A DNA stretch of 64,000 nucleotides from Oncomelania hupensis (lineage: Eukaryota; Mollusca; Gastropoda; Littorinimorpha; Pomatiopsidae): the NCBI GenBank assembly GCA_036898135.1, contig CM072511.1, forward strand, positions 163,812,064 through 163,876,063, given 5' to 3'. Positions within the stretch are counted from its first letter, which is position 1, and each line of letters opens with the position of its first letter. This document shows positions 1-12,649 of the stretch, piece after piece. The position numbers and the translations under genes were made by a program. The notes beneath the pieces are model-generated. The model ran no database searches. It was given only the letters and a program-made list of their open reading frames with translations, and was not told the DNA's origin.

Positions 1-1179
1 TTATTTATTTTATTTATTTATATTTTATCGTTGTTATATTAATAAATAAAATAGATAAATCACAATGATATCACAGTACGCATGGAACTTGATCCAAACT
101 GACAGCCTGCTTATTATTATCATAGGTACAAAACACATGGGGACGCCAACAAAGCCCTTACTTCTATTGCTCTACTGGTCACCGTGCTGTCCACACAAAA
201 TCCATTATAGCATACACAAATCCTTTCTTTTAAAAACTATATATTATCAACATGCATACAAAAATAAAATTAAAAAGTATACAATTTTTATCATAATTTT
301 ATCATCACCGATACCAAGCTCACATTGATATTATATAAGAATACTAATATTAATCATGTAACATTCATGTATCCCAAACTCTCGATTCGATCACAAATCC
401 TCATCACAGTTTCTTTCATACCTTTATATATACAAAATCCAAAACCCCAAATAACATAATCTAAAAGTTGACTATTTTATTTACTTTTATTTTTGACTTT
501 CCTTTTCGTGTTACCTTTTTTGAATGTATTACACAAACATTTATATCTTTTATATATATATATTTTTTTATGTTGTGAGTATGAGCTAGTCATTTTCTCT
601 TAAAATCAGAACTCCAATACATGTCCAGAAATATGCAACAATAATTATAAGAATGGATATCTGATAGAAGTAAGTATAAGCAGTAGCCAAGAGTAGCAGA
701 TGGAAATTGTACGGAAAAGTCTACAAGGAAAAAATTGATTTGGCAAAACTAAAGATACCCAGCATGCAATGCAAAATCAAAATCAAGCAGCATGATAAAG
801 TAGGTTTGGAAGAAAATGTTAATGGGCTGTTAAGGAGGATAGATGCTATTGTGTTGCCTACAGACTAACTAACATGTTGCGACAACATAATGACTGGGTA
901 TCATTGTTTGATTAGTTTATCTATTTATTCATTGAAACAAATCATATCACAATGGCAAGAATAAGCACGAACCTAAAGACACACACAGTACCAGAGCCCA
1001 AACAAACCATTAGCACGTAGGACTATATTTAGGCCTGCTTGTAACATTATCCTAAAACCTTTATCCTATCAAACGGTGCAATGTTAATTTCTTCTTAAAA
1101 AACTTATATTCTGTGTAAAGCAATAGACCACAGCAGGTGAAAAATCTGTAGGTAACATGTATTTGGTGGTAACAAAGTA
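1..1179. other. AT-rich intergenic sequence, no gene seen
   Basis: AT-rich sequence with short poly-T and TA runs. Open frames are short and show no recognisable domain. I see no splice-bounded coding segment here. Confidence 0.5.
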
Positions 1180-1395
1180 ACAATGGTGTGTGCCTGATGG
1201 TGTGTGGTGATAGTGTGTGGCTGATGGTGTGTGCCTGATGGTGTGTGCATGGTGGTGTGTGCCTGATGGTGTGTGCATGATGGTGTGTGGCTGATGGTGT
1301 GTGCCTGATGGTGTGTGCATGATGGTGTGAGCATGATGGTGTGTACATGGTGGTGTGTGCATGATGGTGTGCCTGATGGTGAACATGATGGTGTG
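1180..1395. repeat. GT-rich imperfect minisatellite
   Basis: Imperfect tandem units of about 12 bp around GTGTGTGCCTGATG, with CATGATG and CATGGTG variants. Open frames on the minus strand here are His/Thr-rich by-products of the repeat. Confidence 0.85.
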
Positions 1396-1775
1396 CATTA
1401 GTTGACAAATAAAGCTCCAAGAACATCAATATGGAAATAATGATGTGGCAGTAGCAAGTCTATCTAAAGACCGACAAATGTGCGCCCAAACACAGGTAGT
1501 GGTTGACTCACCTAAAATAAATGGGACAGGAGTCTGTCAGTAGTTTCTGAGTGTGAAGCTTAAGTGTGATATTTACATGTGTCTTCATAGCCAGCTACCA
1601 AGGTCTAAACTTATTTCAACATTATAAACATACTATACATGCTAAACACAAATTCATTTGAGAAAAATAAAAAATGGTGTCGAAAAATATTTGTACCCCT
1701 AGGAAAAGGCTAAGGGAGTTAAAAAGAATTGATTGGGAAGCTGTGATCTAAACATGCCAGTCCTCCTGTCAATAA

Positions 1776-2411
1776 CACAATGCTATCATTACACAACACA
1801 ATGCTATCATGACACAATGCTAACATGACACAATGCTATCATGACACAATGCTATCATGACACAATGATATCATGACAGAACGCTATCATGACACAATGC
1901 TATCATGAAACAACGCTATCATGACACAACGCTATCATGACACAATGGTATCATGACAGAACACTATCATGACACAATGCTATCATGACACAACACTATC
2001 ATGACACAATGCTATCATGACAGAACACTATCATGACACAATGCCATCATGACAGAACGCTATCATGACAGAACGCTATCATGAAACAACGCTATCATGA
2101 CACAACGCTATCATGACACAATGCTATCACGACACAATGCTATCATGACAGAATGCTATCATGACACAACACTATCATGACACAATGCTATCATGACACA
2201 ACACTATCATGACACAATGCTATCATGACAGAACACTATCATGACACAATGCCATCATGACAGAACGCTATCATGACAGAACGCTATCATGAAACAACGC
2301 TATCATGAAACAACGCTATCATGACACAACGCTATCATGACACAATGCTATCACGACACAATGCTATCATGACAGAATGCTATCATGACAGAATGCTATC
2401 ATGACACAATG
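1776..2411. repeat. 16-bp minisatellite, about 40 copies
   Basis: Tandem units of the form ATGACACAATGCTATC, with variants AGAACGCTATC, AAACAACGCTATC and AATGCCATC. The variants recur in blocks (compare 1960-2130 with 2200-2370), which suggests secondary duplication of multi-unit segments. Confidence 0.92.
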
Positions 2412-3548
2412 GTGAGGTGAGAGGTGGAGTGAAGAGTTGTCACTGCTGAGCATACACAACTGTTCAATACATTGGGTGGGAGGGAGAAGGGGGGAGGGGG
2501 GAGGGGAGAAGGAAAGAGTTCTTATTCTAAGGGATACAACTCTTAGCACCATTCATACATGTGCTTCAATTGTGCAGCAGCATTTTCTTCTCCCATCAAA
2601 GTTTTGACTTTCAGTGAAAGCTTTGACTGAAACAAGCACAGTTAGTGCAGTAGTGCAATCTATAATAGCGTATATGTTCATGGAGTTTGGTTCAAAATAA
2701 TAAAGCGTTTAGTGCGTTGCTATTGATAGACTGTAACCAGCACCGTCATAATAATGAGATCCACACTACAGGCTTGTAACTTTCGAGACTCAAAAGTACT
2801 GTGCAGGTCAATGTTCACTTTTAAGGATTGACCACATCAACTGTCATTATTGATAAGATTAATAAATTTTAGAGCGCAAGGAAGCTGACGTACAAACTGT
2901 GAGACGATAATTTTATTATACTGCTTTGTAACTTTAAGACACTTTCTCCTTTTGTGTGAGATCAGGCAGGAGTAACTTTTGATGTTGCGAACATTCAAAA
3001 TATACACATTGAAGTTTTATATATACTCCACTCACAACGTTGCTGTTAAAATATAGATTTTTTAAATTTAAAAAAGAAACAAAAAAACGCAACTGTTTTT
3101 TTTATCTTTAGCTAGTGAGACAGATGACTTATAACAATGTTGAACATTCACATAAAATGCATCTCAGTAACAGTGAGAGATGTATTATTATTATTATCAT
3201 AATTTTACCACCCCAAAAATTATGTTTACTCCAAACGAAGATAAAACGTGTTCTTTCTTTGTGACATTGCAAACTGACCATTACAGTTTTTACTGTCCAT
3301 ACATTTGCTGTTTTGAGGTTGATATTCACATTACAGCTAGCACGCTAAAACCAACATTTCACAGGGTCAAGCAGCAGAACCATTTTATTAGCAAATCCAG
3401 CAAACACACTTACAGTTTAGCTTTATAAACACACCCCTGAGTTATATCTTACATAAAATATCAACCCATTTTCCAAACCTTAATAATTTAAAAAAAAAAC
3501 ATTGTAATAAAACTAACTTTCATGTAACTAACTTGAAATAGATTTTAA
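2412..3548. other. Intergenic, no gene seen
   Basis: A G-rich patch (2478-2512) follows the minisatellite. The rest is AT-rich sequence without a convincing coding segment or repeat family. Confidence 0.5.
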
Positions 3549-4432
<884 letters not shown>

Positions 4433-5276
4433 AAGGGAGAGAGAAGAGAGAGAGGAGGGAGAGAGGAGAGAGAGAGGAGGGAGAGAGGAGGGAGAGAGGA
4501 GGGAGAGAGGAGGGAGAGAGGAGAGAGAGAGAAGGGAGAGAGGAGAGAGAGAGGAGGGAGAGAGGAGGGAGAGAGGAGAGAGAGAGAGGAGGGAGAGAGG
4601 AGGGAGAGAGGAGAGAGAGAGGAGGGAGAGAGGAGGGAGAGAGGAGAGAGAGAGAAGGGAGAGAGGAGGGAGAGAGGAGGGAGAGAGGAGAGAGAGAGAG
4701 GAGGGGAGAGAGGAGGGAGAGAGGAGAGAGGAGGGAGAGAGGAGAGAGAGAGAAGGGAGAGAGGAGGGAGAGAGGAGGGAGAGAGGAGAGAGGAGAGAGA
4801 GAGAAGGGAGAGAGGAGAGAGAGAGGAGGGAGAGAGGAGGGAGAGAGGAGGGAGAGAGGAGGGAGAGAGGAGAGAGAGAGGAGAGAGAGAAAAGAGAGAG
4901 GGAGAGAGGAGGGAGAGAGGAGAGAGAGAAAAGAGAGAGAGAGAGAGGAGGGAGAGAGGAGAGAGAGAAAAGAGAGAGGGAGAGAGGAGAGATAGAGGAG
5001 GGAAAGAGGAGAGAGAGAGGAGGGAGAGAGGAGAGAGAGAAAAGAGAGAGGGAGAGAGGAGAGAGAGAGGAGGGAGAGAGGAGAGAGAGAAAAGAGAGAG
5101 GGAGAGAGGAGGGAGAGAGGAGAGAGAGAAAAGGGAGAGAGGAGAGAGGAGGGAGAGAGGAGGGAGAGAGGAGAGAGAGAGGAGGGAGAGAGGAGAGAGA
5201 GAAAAGAGAGAGGGAGAGAGGAGGGAGAGAGGAGGGAGAGAGGAGAGAGAGAGGAGGGAGAGAGGAAGGAGAGAGG
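4433..5276. repeat. Polypurine GAGAGAGGAGGGA repeat
   Basis: About 840 bp of almost pure purine on the plus strand, built from GAGAGAGGAGG and GAGAGAGAAAAG units. A single T near 4993 is the main visible interruption. Long open frames on both strands (Glu/Arg/Gly-rich one way, Ser/Leu/Pro-rich the other) arise because the tract lacks stop codons. Mirror-symmetric purine tracts of this kind are known to form triplex DNA. Confidence 0.95.
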
Positions 5277-6536
5277 GTCTTCAAACAAACATTAGAGGGG
5301 GGGGAATGGTGGTGAGGGGGGATAGGCTGGTTGGGGGGTAGGGAAGGAAAGCTGCTTGGTGTACGGGGGAGGGGAGAGAGCGGGGAGAAGAGCTGACATG
5401 GGATTGGGGAGGAGACAAAAGTGCAACGCTGACCAGATGATGACCAGACTCATGCCTTGAATGGTCATACAACACCTGGTCATTCCAGTGCAGCTGCCTG
5501 CTGGCTTTAAGTAATAACATTTAGTTATCTTCCCTTTACATTAAATACAATCGAAATACACCAACGTATTTTTGTGACATAAAAAGAGTATCACTCCTGC
5601 TTCACAGGGAAAAGTTGAAAACACACAATGTATTTTGCAGACGTTAAAAAATCCTTCCCTTTGTACACGGGAAACAAATTCCCACACACTCAATTTTAGA
5701 GGAATAAAAAAAAAGCATCCCTTGACACAGAAAAGGTACAACCTTTCAACTGGTTAAAAGCGCAGTGTGATTACAATTTAAATAAACAATGCTCTGACAT
5801 CTACCCAACACAAATTTCATGGCAACGAGTTTTGAATAATATTGGCGTCTATGGGAAGTTTATGCTTTTCGCAACTGAAAATACAAAATTGCAAATTACA
5901 TAAATTAAAAAGATTAAAAAGACAAAATCCAATTTAGTGCACACAGTGGACCCCCAAAGACACCGCAGACCCAGAGACTCATAACAATTGCATTGAATAT
6001 TTCATTGCATAAGCGCAGGAATATCATATGTGAATTCATATCTCCACAAATTTCATTTCAAACCACTGCAAATTTTAGTTTCAAATCTGCAAATGATTAG
6101 CACAAGTCTCCCCCAAGCATCATGTGATTCTTTCTCTCCCCCCAAAACAGACCAACAACATCCGTATCATTTTATCTCAACACCGTCGTATATTATTATA
6201 AAAACACAATAATTGAAACTGGACTGCAATGTAAAACTATTGTATAGATGTTTCTTCATAGTTTGATTTGATGTTGATTGATTGAGACTGCAGTTATGCA
6301 CAAGTAAAAAGCACAACTGACTGCCAATGATGTTGCAAAAAGACTGACAAAACAACTGTTGGTGTTCATGTAATCCGCTCGGCCAAAAGCTACAGGCTAT
6401 TCGCCATGCTGAAATGAAAGAACATATTTTGTAATGCTTAGTTGTTAATGTAAAAGGAAGACATCCAGTACAGATGATGAAAACTGTTTCACACCCCAAC
6501 CTATACACCAACAAATAGGAAAGAAACCATAGTCCA
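5277..6536. other. Downstream flank or 3' UTR of the TRPM gene
   Basis: A G-rich segment (5296-5400) is followed by AT-rich sequence up to the TRPM stop codon at 6537-6539 (minus strand). The part nearest the stop is probably 3' UTR. I found no clear AATAAA on the minus strand close to the stop, so the 3' end of the transcript is not placed. Confidence 0.4.
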
Positions 6537-6740
6537 TCATTGTCCCGCAGTGAAGTTGATGGGAGTATCGCCAGGGTCACTGTCAGTGGCAGGGGGAGTG
6601 CAGTCGTTGTTGCGTGGGGTGGGGTGGTGGTCGTTGTCGCTGTCCCTGTCGCTGTCTTCAGGAGGCGTAGCAGGAGGGTTGGTCTCCATCTCGCTCACAA
6701 CAAGGCGAGCAATGTCGCTGATGCTGCCACTGCTATCGTC
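6537..6740 (-). CDS. TRPM: TRPM terminal exon
   Basis: 204 bp. The acceptor is GGTCACCAG|GACGAT, phase 0. It encodes DDSSGSISDIARLVVSEMET, then an Asp/Pro-rich tail (PATPPEDSDRDSDNDHHP) ending INFTAGQ and a TGA stop at 6539-6537. No PDZ-binding consensus is evident at the C terminus. The phase fit with the previous exon and the clean stop make this the likely gene end. Confidence 0.82.
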   Translation of the reverse strand, partial: DDSSGSISDIARLVVSEMETNPPATPPEDSDRDSDNDHHPTPRNNDCTPPATDSDPGDTPINFTAGQ

Positions 6741-7055
6741 CTGGTGACCAAAAAACAACACAGCGTTTTGGAGAAATTGCACCGGACAGCTTAGCATAAA
6801 CCACCGTTTATCCGTTTCACTCCTTCGGATGAGAGGATAAAGTAAAAGTAGCACTTCGCTGCAGTAAACTGACCTTAACTTTTAGTTCACAGACACACTA
6901 TACTGCAGCCTCTATACCATTCACAAGCACGCTTCTAGACAATCAGGCAGCAACTCCGACGATATGACACCACAAAGATGTAAAATAAATGACAAAGCAT
7001 TGCCATAAACATCTATGCACGGTGAGGGAAAAAAATTTTAGTTCTGGATGTATAC

Positions 7056-7145
7056 CTGAGAAATTTGTCGTAATCTGTTCCGGATGAGGCCCTCCATTTT
7101 CAGTCTCTCCGTCTCCTCCGCTTCCATCAACTCTTCCTCCTTCAC
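7056..7145 (-). CDS. TRPM: TRPM exon: short Glu-rich helix
   Basis: 90 bp (30 codons), phase 0 at both ends. The acceptor is CTACAG-like (TTGTAG|GTGAAG) and the donor is TCTCAG|GTATAC. It encodes VKEEELMEAEETERLKMEGL and then IRNRLRQISQ, a charged helix. It is too short to identify alone. Support comes from its splice sites and its phase fit with both neighbours. Confidence 0.78.
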
Positions 7146-7149
7146 CTAC

Positions 7150-7346
7150 AATACAACACAACATAATACAATACAATACAAAGCAATACAATACAAAGCA
7201 ATACAATTACATTAGATGAGATATTCAGTGCTTATAGGGTCTTGCGAACTGCCAATACAATACAACACAATAAAATACAACACAATACAATACAATACAA
7301 CACAAAAAATACAACACAATACAATGCAACACAATACAAATGTATT
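7150..7346. repeat. AATAC/AACAC pentanucleotide repeat
   Basis: Imperfect CAATA and CAACA pentamers with a unique interruption at about 7205-7250. It lies in a TRPM intron directly upstream of the 90-bp exon's acceptor. Confidence 0.9.
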
Positions 7347-7723
7347 AATAACAACAAAACACATTTTATCGTACACTTTTTTGTTTTAAAAAAATGTGTT
7401 TGACTCTACCATTTTGAGACCTGTGACCTAGAGATACTTCAAATACTGATACATTTTTGTTGTTAACAGTTCTGGCAGGGATAAACAATCCAACCAAATT
7501 TGCTTTGGTTAACTTCCACAGGTGGGGCGCACAGGGTTGAGGCTATAGCCAGGATTCTATCATTAACCTCGGGTCTCACCTCTGTAGGCAAGACCACTGC
7601 TACCTGTGTCTTACACAAACCTTTTGTCTCCTTTGTGAACCTAAAACGACAGGGACCAAACAACAGGAGGAGAACATGAAGTGGAAGAGAACAAGTGATG
7701 CCACCTTTCAGCCAAGCACTGAC

Positions 7724-8614
7724 CTTGGTGCTGATGCTCCCAGCACGTTTGCGGTGCATGAGATGGGGTGATGTAGAGTTGTTGGATGGCGGCACAGGGC
7801 TGCGCGGAGGGCTGAGGTTACGGAAACAGGAGACGTCAATGTTGTCCGTCACGGTGTAGTATTCCTCAAAGTGCGGCATGAAGACGGAGCACAGGTCCCT
7901 CACGGCCGCCGATGGGATCACGGAGGGGTCAGCCACAAATGCGTCGGAAGAGGTGATGATGTGTCCGCGGGAGCTGGGCTGGAGAGTAGGGGTGAGGGGC
8001 AGGAGGTCAGGGTCGATGGGGGTGGTGGCAGGGTAACCTTGCGCGATGCTCAACTGCAGCTGGTTGGCCGACATGTCCAGCTCCGCTAGCTGTTGCTGCT
8101 GCGTGGTGGCAGTGTGGGTGGATGTGGTGGCGGTGGACAAGATACCTCCTTCGGCAGCGGAATGCACCATCGTCTCGTGATGGAACCTGACAGAACCCGA
8201 CGCCGTAGACCTGGACCTAGCCCTAGGGTATGCTCGCCCCACATCCAGCGACAGCTTGTTGGTGCCTGACCGCCGCTGCTGCAGACTGCTGTGGTCGGCG
8301 GAGTCTTGGTTGGGGTCTGATTGGCTGTGGGCTGTGGTGCTGTCAGACAAGGTGGCCCTCAATGGCAAACTGTCCCTGGGGCTGACCGCTAGCTGCACCC
8401 TCTTCATCTCCGCCGTCACCTCTGTGCTATCTTTATCAGCTCCCTTGGGCTCTTTGGGAGAAGCCTCGTTGTCCTCCATGGAGCTTAGCGAGTAGGTCTC
8501 CCCGCTCAGCTGCCTGGTGGCCTGAGAGAAGTTGGTGAATCGCTTGAGGTGGTCTTCACGCATAGGCCGTCGTGAGTGAACCAGCATAGGGGATGGCAGG
8601 CACTTCAGCTCCCT
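7724..8614 (-). CDS. TRPM: TRPM exon: long low-complexity tail
   Basis: 891 bp (297 codons), phase 0 at both ends. The acceptor is TTGACAG|AGGGAG and the donor is ACCAAG|GTCAGT. It begins RELKCLPSPMLVHSRRP and is rich in Ser, Thr and Gln with no folded domain I can name. RRPMREDHLKRF near the start and FEEYYTVTDNID near the end are the least repetitive parts and may be short conserved motifs. TRPM1/3 tails are likewise long and poorly conserved. The open frame runs on past the donor to 7463, but the next exon fits only if it is spliced here. Confidence 0.87.
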
Positions 8615-8634
8615 CTGTCAACAGTATCAGAATA

Positions 8635-8985
8635 AAAGTAAATAACTGTACACTGTAAAAGATCAACAAAACACATACATCTAAAATGCCTGCATTGCCA
8701 AATAATAACATCATAGGAAGCCACAGTGACCACCTGGCAGAAAGCGTCCAATATTCCCAAGCTGATCCAACAGACACACAAATGAGGAGTTTTGTCTCTG
8801 AAGAGTTTTAAGAAAAAAGGTTGGTGACTGGTCTAGCGAAGAAGAAGATAGTATAGTAGATTGATAGAACAGAGTAGGAATGAGAAAGAACAAAGGAGAA
8901 AGACAGCGACAGTGGGAATTTAAAGCACTAAATTTCCAGAAAGTGGAGATACTATTTATACTAAAACCCCCGGCACCCCCAAGGG
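8635..8985 (-). mobile_element. Partial, divergent copy of the 696-bp retroposon family
   Basis: Matches the interior of the full element at 47216-47911 in reverse orientation. Shared stretches include GCGTCCAATATTCCCAAGCTG and a segment ending CTATTTATACT. It lacks the terminal parts and sits within a TRPM intron (8615-9200). Short ORFs over it are not host exons. Confidence 0.82.
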
Positions 8986-9200
8986 TAAGAATGAGCGTAC
9001 GAATGAAGACAAGGACGTTAGATTTTACAATACATTGGTCGTGTAATATAAAAATGCAGCTATTGTTACCAAAAGTACAGTTTAAAACAACAACAACAAC
9101 AACATTGGGAAGGACAGTTTTGTCCAATACTAATGAAAACATAAACATAAATATAAAAATAAAGGCAAAAATAAATATAACATGGAAGCAGCACACTGAC

Positions 9201-9546
9201 CTCATCAGCGGCGATGGAAGCAGCGAGACTGTCTGCACGCCATGAGGATGATGAAGGGGCGGGGCTGGGTTCTCTGCCTTGAGGGCGGCCATCGTCGGAC
9301 ATGTCGTCCAACGAGAAACTGGGCACGATGGATGGAGCAATGCTGTGCTGGCGACTGATCTGCCCGGAGGCGGAGAGGGGAGTGACTTGGCGTGACGCTA
9401 GTGTGCGGAGCAGGGCCAGGCACTCGCTGGTGTTGACTGCGATTTCTTCCAGCCGTCCCAGCCTGAAGTCTATAGCCTGCATGGATAGCCGCATGGAGCT
9501 CTCCTTTGTGTTGATGTCTTCTAGGCGCAGCGACATTGTCTCCATC
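9201..9546 (-). CDS. TRPM: TRPM exon: C-terminal coiled coil
   Basis: 346 bp. The acceptor TTTTCAG|GATGGAG supplies one base to the split Arg codon, and the donor is GATGAG|GTCAGT at phase 0. It begins METMSLRLEDINTKESSM, then AIDFRLGRLEEIA, a heptad pattern matching the TRPM1/3 tetramerisation coiled coil. A Ser/Pro-rich stretch follows (IAPSIVPSFSLDDM, EPSPAPSSSS). A (TGA)n tract (9567-9612) lies just upstream of the acceptor. Confidence 0.9.
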
Positions 9547-9566
9547 CTGAAAACAACAACAACATG

Positions 9567-9612
9567 ATGATGATGATGATGAGGATGATGATGATGATGA
9601 TGAGGATGATGA
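9567..9612. repeat. (ATG)n microsatellite
   Basis: Imperfect GATGAT repeats with AGG interruptions in a TRPM intron. Confidence 0.9.
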
Positions 9613-9733
9613 TATAGTCTTTGTATAGCACAGGTCTCCATTAAAAACAAGTCCTGCTCGTTGCGCTAAACATTTAAAAAAAACATGCAAAAAACCAACA
9701 ACATAACTTTAGAAAAAGAATCAAAGAATCAAA

Positions 9734-9789
9734 GAAGAAGAAGAAGAAGAAGAAGAAGAAGAAGAAGAAGAAGAAGAAGAAGAAGAAGA
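9734..9789. repeat. (GAA)n microsatellite
   Basis: About 18 uninterrupted GAA/AGA trinucleotides in a TRPM intron. The polyleucine frame on the minus strand is an artefact. Confidence 0.95.
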
Positions 9790-9837
9790 CAATGCTGATA
9801 AAAGACAAAGAAGAAGAATAACGCATCCTCTTTATAC

Positions 9838-9970
9838 CTCTCACTGACAAGACGCACTCTTTCATCAGAAGAGGAGTGGAACTTGTTCTCTTTCTCGCGG
9901 AAGAAATCCTCCATACATTCCTCTTCAAAGTCGTGCAACTTCTCTGTGTCATCACGCGCCAAAAACAACT
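9838..9970 (-). CDS. TRPM: TRPM exon: linker to coiled coil
   Basis: 133 bp. The acceptor is GTGGACAG|AGTTGTT and the donor is GTGAGAG|GTATAA. It encodes LHDFEEECMEDFFREKENKF and then SSSDERVRLVSER, which align well with the TRPM1/3 segment before the coiled coil. The exon sits beside a (GAA)n tract (about 9734-9789) in the downstream intron. Confidence 0.92.
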
Positions 9971-10140
9971 CTGTCCACACGGCAAAGAAAAAATTAATCG
10001 GTACAATGTGTCACCTCACATCACATTTGTCAATACTTTTATTTATTTTTTTTTTTTTTTTTGGGGGGGGGGGGGGGGTTGTTTTAAATTATTTATTTTT
10101 TGTCAAAGAAAGGAATCTTGCCGTAACACATTCTTCGTAC

Positions 10141-10335
10141 TTACTCCTTTGAATGAGAGTATGATACAAGGTCTAGTCTGTGCACGCATGCATCCCATAC
10201 CGACTTTATAGATTGTGAGGTTGACATCCTGGGTGGCTGAGTGGCGGCTACATCAATACACCCAGCATGCACTAGGTCCTTTCTCCCTTATCACCCACAA
10301 TTATGCTCAGCTGTGTGGGTTGTCACACAAGGTAC
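10141..10335 (+). mobile_element. SINE-like repeat (CACTAGGTCC family), copy 1
   Basis: Shares ordered blocks with 16248-16470 and, in part, with 60444-60545 and (reversed) 55140-55290. The blocks include GAGTATGA, TGTGCACGCA, CAGCATGCACTAGGTCC and a CACCCACAATTATGCTCAG-like segment. It is dispersed and non-coding. It is probably a SINE, but I cannot place a clear pol III promoter. Confidence 0.62.
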
Positions 10336-10544
10336 CTACGGCAAACCTCTGGCGGTCTGATTTGGATCCTGCATCAGTGCCTTTCAGCAGCTCTTCCAAC
10401 TAAAAAAGCTCGCTGTACAAGAATGTTTAAAAATAAAAACTAAATAAGTGAAGTTTTAACATTCGGTAGACTTGTACGCTTAGCTGCGGCAAAAGGTTAA
10501 AAAACAAAACACAGCGGAACTAAACATTTGAAACTGTGACTGAC

Positions 10545-10735
10545 TGAGGCCGTTGTCGAAGTAGTCGCGCTTGCCCTTGCAGCGTCGACAGATGTACTTG
10601 AGGGCCAGGTACAGGTGGGTGAAGATGATGAGGGGAGGGGGCAGAATGGGGCGCATCTCGTACTCGATGATCAGCTGGTAGCGTTGGAACATCCAAATCT
10701 CCCGCGAGTAGGCGTTGTTTCTGATGAATGTAGCG
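10545..10735 (-). CDS. TRPM: TRPM exon: TRP helix
   Basis: 191 bp. The acceptor is TACTTTCAG|CGCTACA and the donor is GGCCTCA|GTCAGT. It encodes the TRP domain with IWMFQRYQLIIEYEMRP and the conserved LPPPLIIFTHLYLALKY, followed by CRRCKGKRDYFDNGL. The donor leaves A, which with AG of the next exon gives Lys, as in the family's GLKLF. That splice choice fits better than the alternative GT four bases downstream. Confidence 0.93.
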
Positions 10736-10867
10736 CTGAAAGTAGAAATTACCATAATTAATATAAAATATTTCATAATAAAATAATAATATAATTTGAT
10801 TAATATATATGCCGTTTTGCTTTTATATACACAAACATTTATTTTTATTATTAATGTTACAATAATT

Positions 10868-10975
10868 TTTCGTAGTAGTTGTAGTAGCAGTAGTAGTAAT
10901 AATAGTAGTAGTAGTACAGTAGTAGTAGTAGTAGTAGTATAGTAGTAGTAGTAATAGTAGTAGTAGTACTACATA
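10868..10975. repeat. (GTA)n microsatellite
   Basis: Interrupted AGT trinucleotides in a TRPM intron. Confidence 0.93.
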
Positions 10976-11384
10976 ATTGTATATGGTACAGACTTCACAA
11001 AAACTAACAAATAATTCTTAAAAATGAATCATATCACTAATATTATATTGTAAATAACAGACTATATAAAAGGTATGATAACAAAATTATGACAATATAA
11101 AAAAATCTGATAGACAAATATCAATAATATTGCCAAATTAGGAGCAATAACCCCCATTTTTTCATTCTGTATTTAAAATACAATTTTGTCTAATATGACT
11201 TTTCATATGAACAGATGTTAATGACTGAATGATTTATAGACCTTTTGTTGCTGTTGGACTGCTTTGAAATGCTACTAGGTTATAATAATAGTAATAGCAC
11301 TACTATTACTACTACTACTACTACTAAAACTGATCTACAATATGGCACACCGCTCTTCACAGTAAAACCATTGTAAACATTTGA

Positions 11385-11540
11385 TTAAAACACTAAAAGA
11401 ACAATACATACATACTACTAACACATTAAAACCATTGTAAACATTTAATTAAAACACTAAAATAACAATACATACATACTACTAACACAGCAAAACCATT
11501 GTAAACATTTGATTAAAACACTAACAATACATACATACTA
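11385..11540. repeat. Tandem repeat of about 62 bp, three copies
   Basis: Units contain AACAATACATACATACTACT followed by AAAACCATTGTAAACATTTG. The last copy carries a small deletion. Confidence 0.85.
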
Positions 11541-11853
11541 ATAAAACAGCAAAAACAATCACCCAAACCAAACAGAACCAAAATGACACTATCACGCCTA
11601 TTACATCACAAACAACATACAGATTTGCACGCAATACAAAATAGCTTAGACAATCAAGCACCAAATATATAATAAGTTACAGAGGGAGTCCGTGCACAGT
11701 GGGCACCCAAGTGATGCTGGCCCCAATCCGAGAGCGTCTGAGGCTGTACGCTGAACATGCCAACCTACTGCCTACACACAGCCTGAGCTGTGAAACTCAG
11801 CTGGTGTCAAAGTGGTCTGTTAAGCGGAGCAAACACAACTGGCCTATACTCAC

Positions 11854-11974
11854 TTGAAGCGAGCGATCAGCAGGTTGACGCCAAGAATGTTGGCAATGAG
11901 GAGGTAGATACACATCAGGGCCGGCGACACCCAAGACCCATGCACCGAACAGCTGTCCTCCTCCAGCTCACAGG
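11854..11974 (-). CDS. TRPM: TRPM exon: outer pore and S6
   Basis: 121 bp. The acceptor is TTTTCAG|CCTGTGAG and the donor is CTTCAA|GTGAGT. It encodes an outer-pore segment with two cysteines (CELEEDSC), the usual pair in TRPM outer loops, then S6 (ALMCIYLLIANILGVNLLIA). The last two bases AA join C of the next exon to give Asn, matching the family's LLIA.FN. Long introns on both sides contain a tRNA-like sequence, an LTR remnant and a SINE on the upstream side. Confidence 0.93.
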
Positions 11975-12146
11975 CTGAAAACAGGCACAGTCACATCCAT
12001 ATATACAGAGCTGCCAACCCCTAAAAAAAATTTCAGTAGCAAACAAAGAAAAATATCAGTAGTTTCAGCTCAATTTCAGTAGCAAATGTACGAACAAGAA
12101 TTTTCACATGATAAAATGAGCATTATTTAAACTAAGGACACAACAC

Positions 12147-12228
12147 AATGCCCCGGCCTGGGCTCGAACCCGGGACCTTCAGATCCGCAATCCAAAGCTC
12201 TACCATTAGGCCACCTTGCCTCACCGTG
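12147..12228 (-). mobile_element. tRNA-derived sequence (SINE head or pseudo-tRNA)
   Basis: The reverse complement reads TGGCCTAATGGTAGAGC (A-box-like), then a seven-base loop TTGCGGA with a possible GCG anticodon, then GGGTTCGAGCCC (a good B box). The acceptor strands do not pair and the T stem has a mismatch, so a working tRNA is unlikely. It lies in a TRPM intron. Confidence 0.6.
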
Positions 12229-12649
12229 CTTTCACTTACCACCAGAAATAATAATGTGTACGTAAACCAAAAGAGTGGTAATTGAGACAAAAAACAACAC
12301 AAAACGACACAAAGCAAATTTTTTAGCTAAGCGCTCCTTCAGGAGAACAAAACACAAAAGAGCAAAACAATACACAAACACACACCCCCCCTCCCCCCCC
12401 CCCACACACACACACACAGAGATGTTGCAGTGGTTTCTGCCCTCACCAACATAATAATACCCCCACACAATGAAAAACACGACAAATAACACCATCTCTC
12501 CCTCTAGAAATATGTGGACCAACACGCAGATGCAATAACAAAGAAATAACTAACTGCACATTTTATTTGTACACAAAACGTTCACAAATGGATCCAATCA
12601 AAAGAAACAATGTAATGTAATCTCTGCAGCTTTCACTGTGATCAAAGAT

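Noticed and set aside
7463..7723. Open extension of the long TRPM tail exon on the minus strand
   Set aside because: A good donor (AAG|GTCAGT) at 7724 joins in phase to the next exon. The extension has no such support.
9205..9690. 161-codon minus-strand frame with polyserine
   Set aside because: It is the wrong frame over the TRPM coiled-coil exon and a (TGA)n tract.
12147..12228. Functional tRNA-Arg gene
   Set aside because: The acceptor strands do not pair and the T stem has a mismatch. A SINE head or pseudo-tRNA is likelier.
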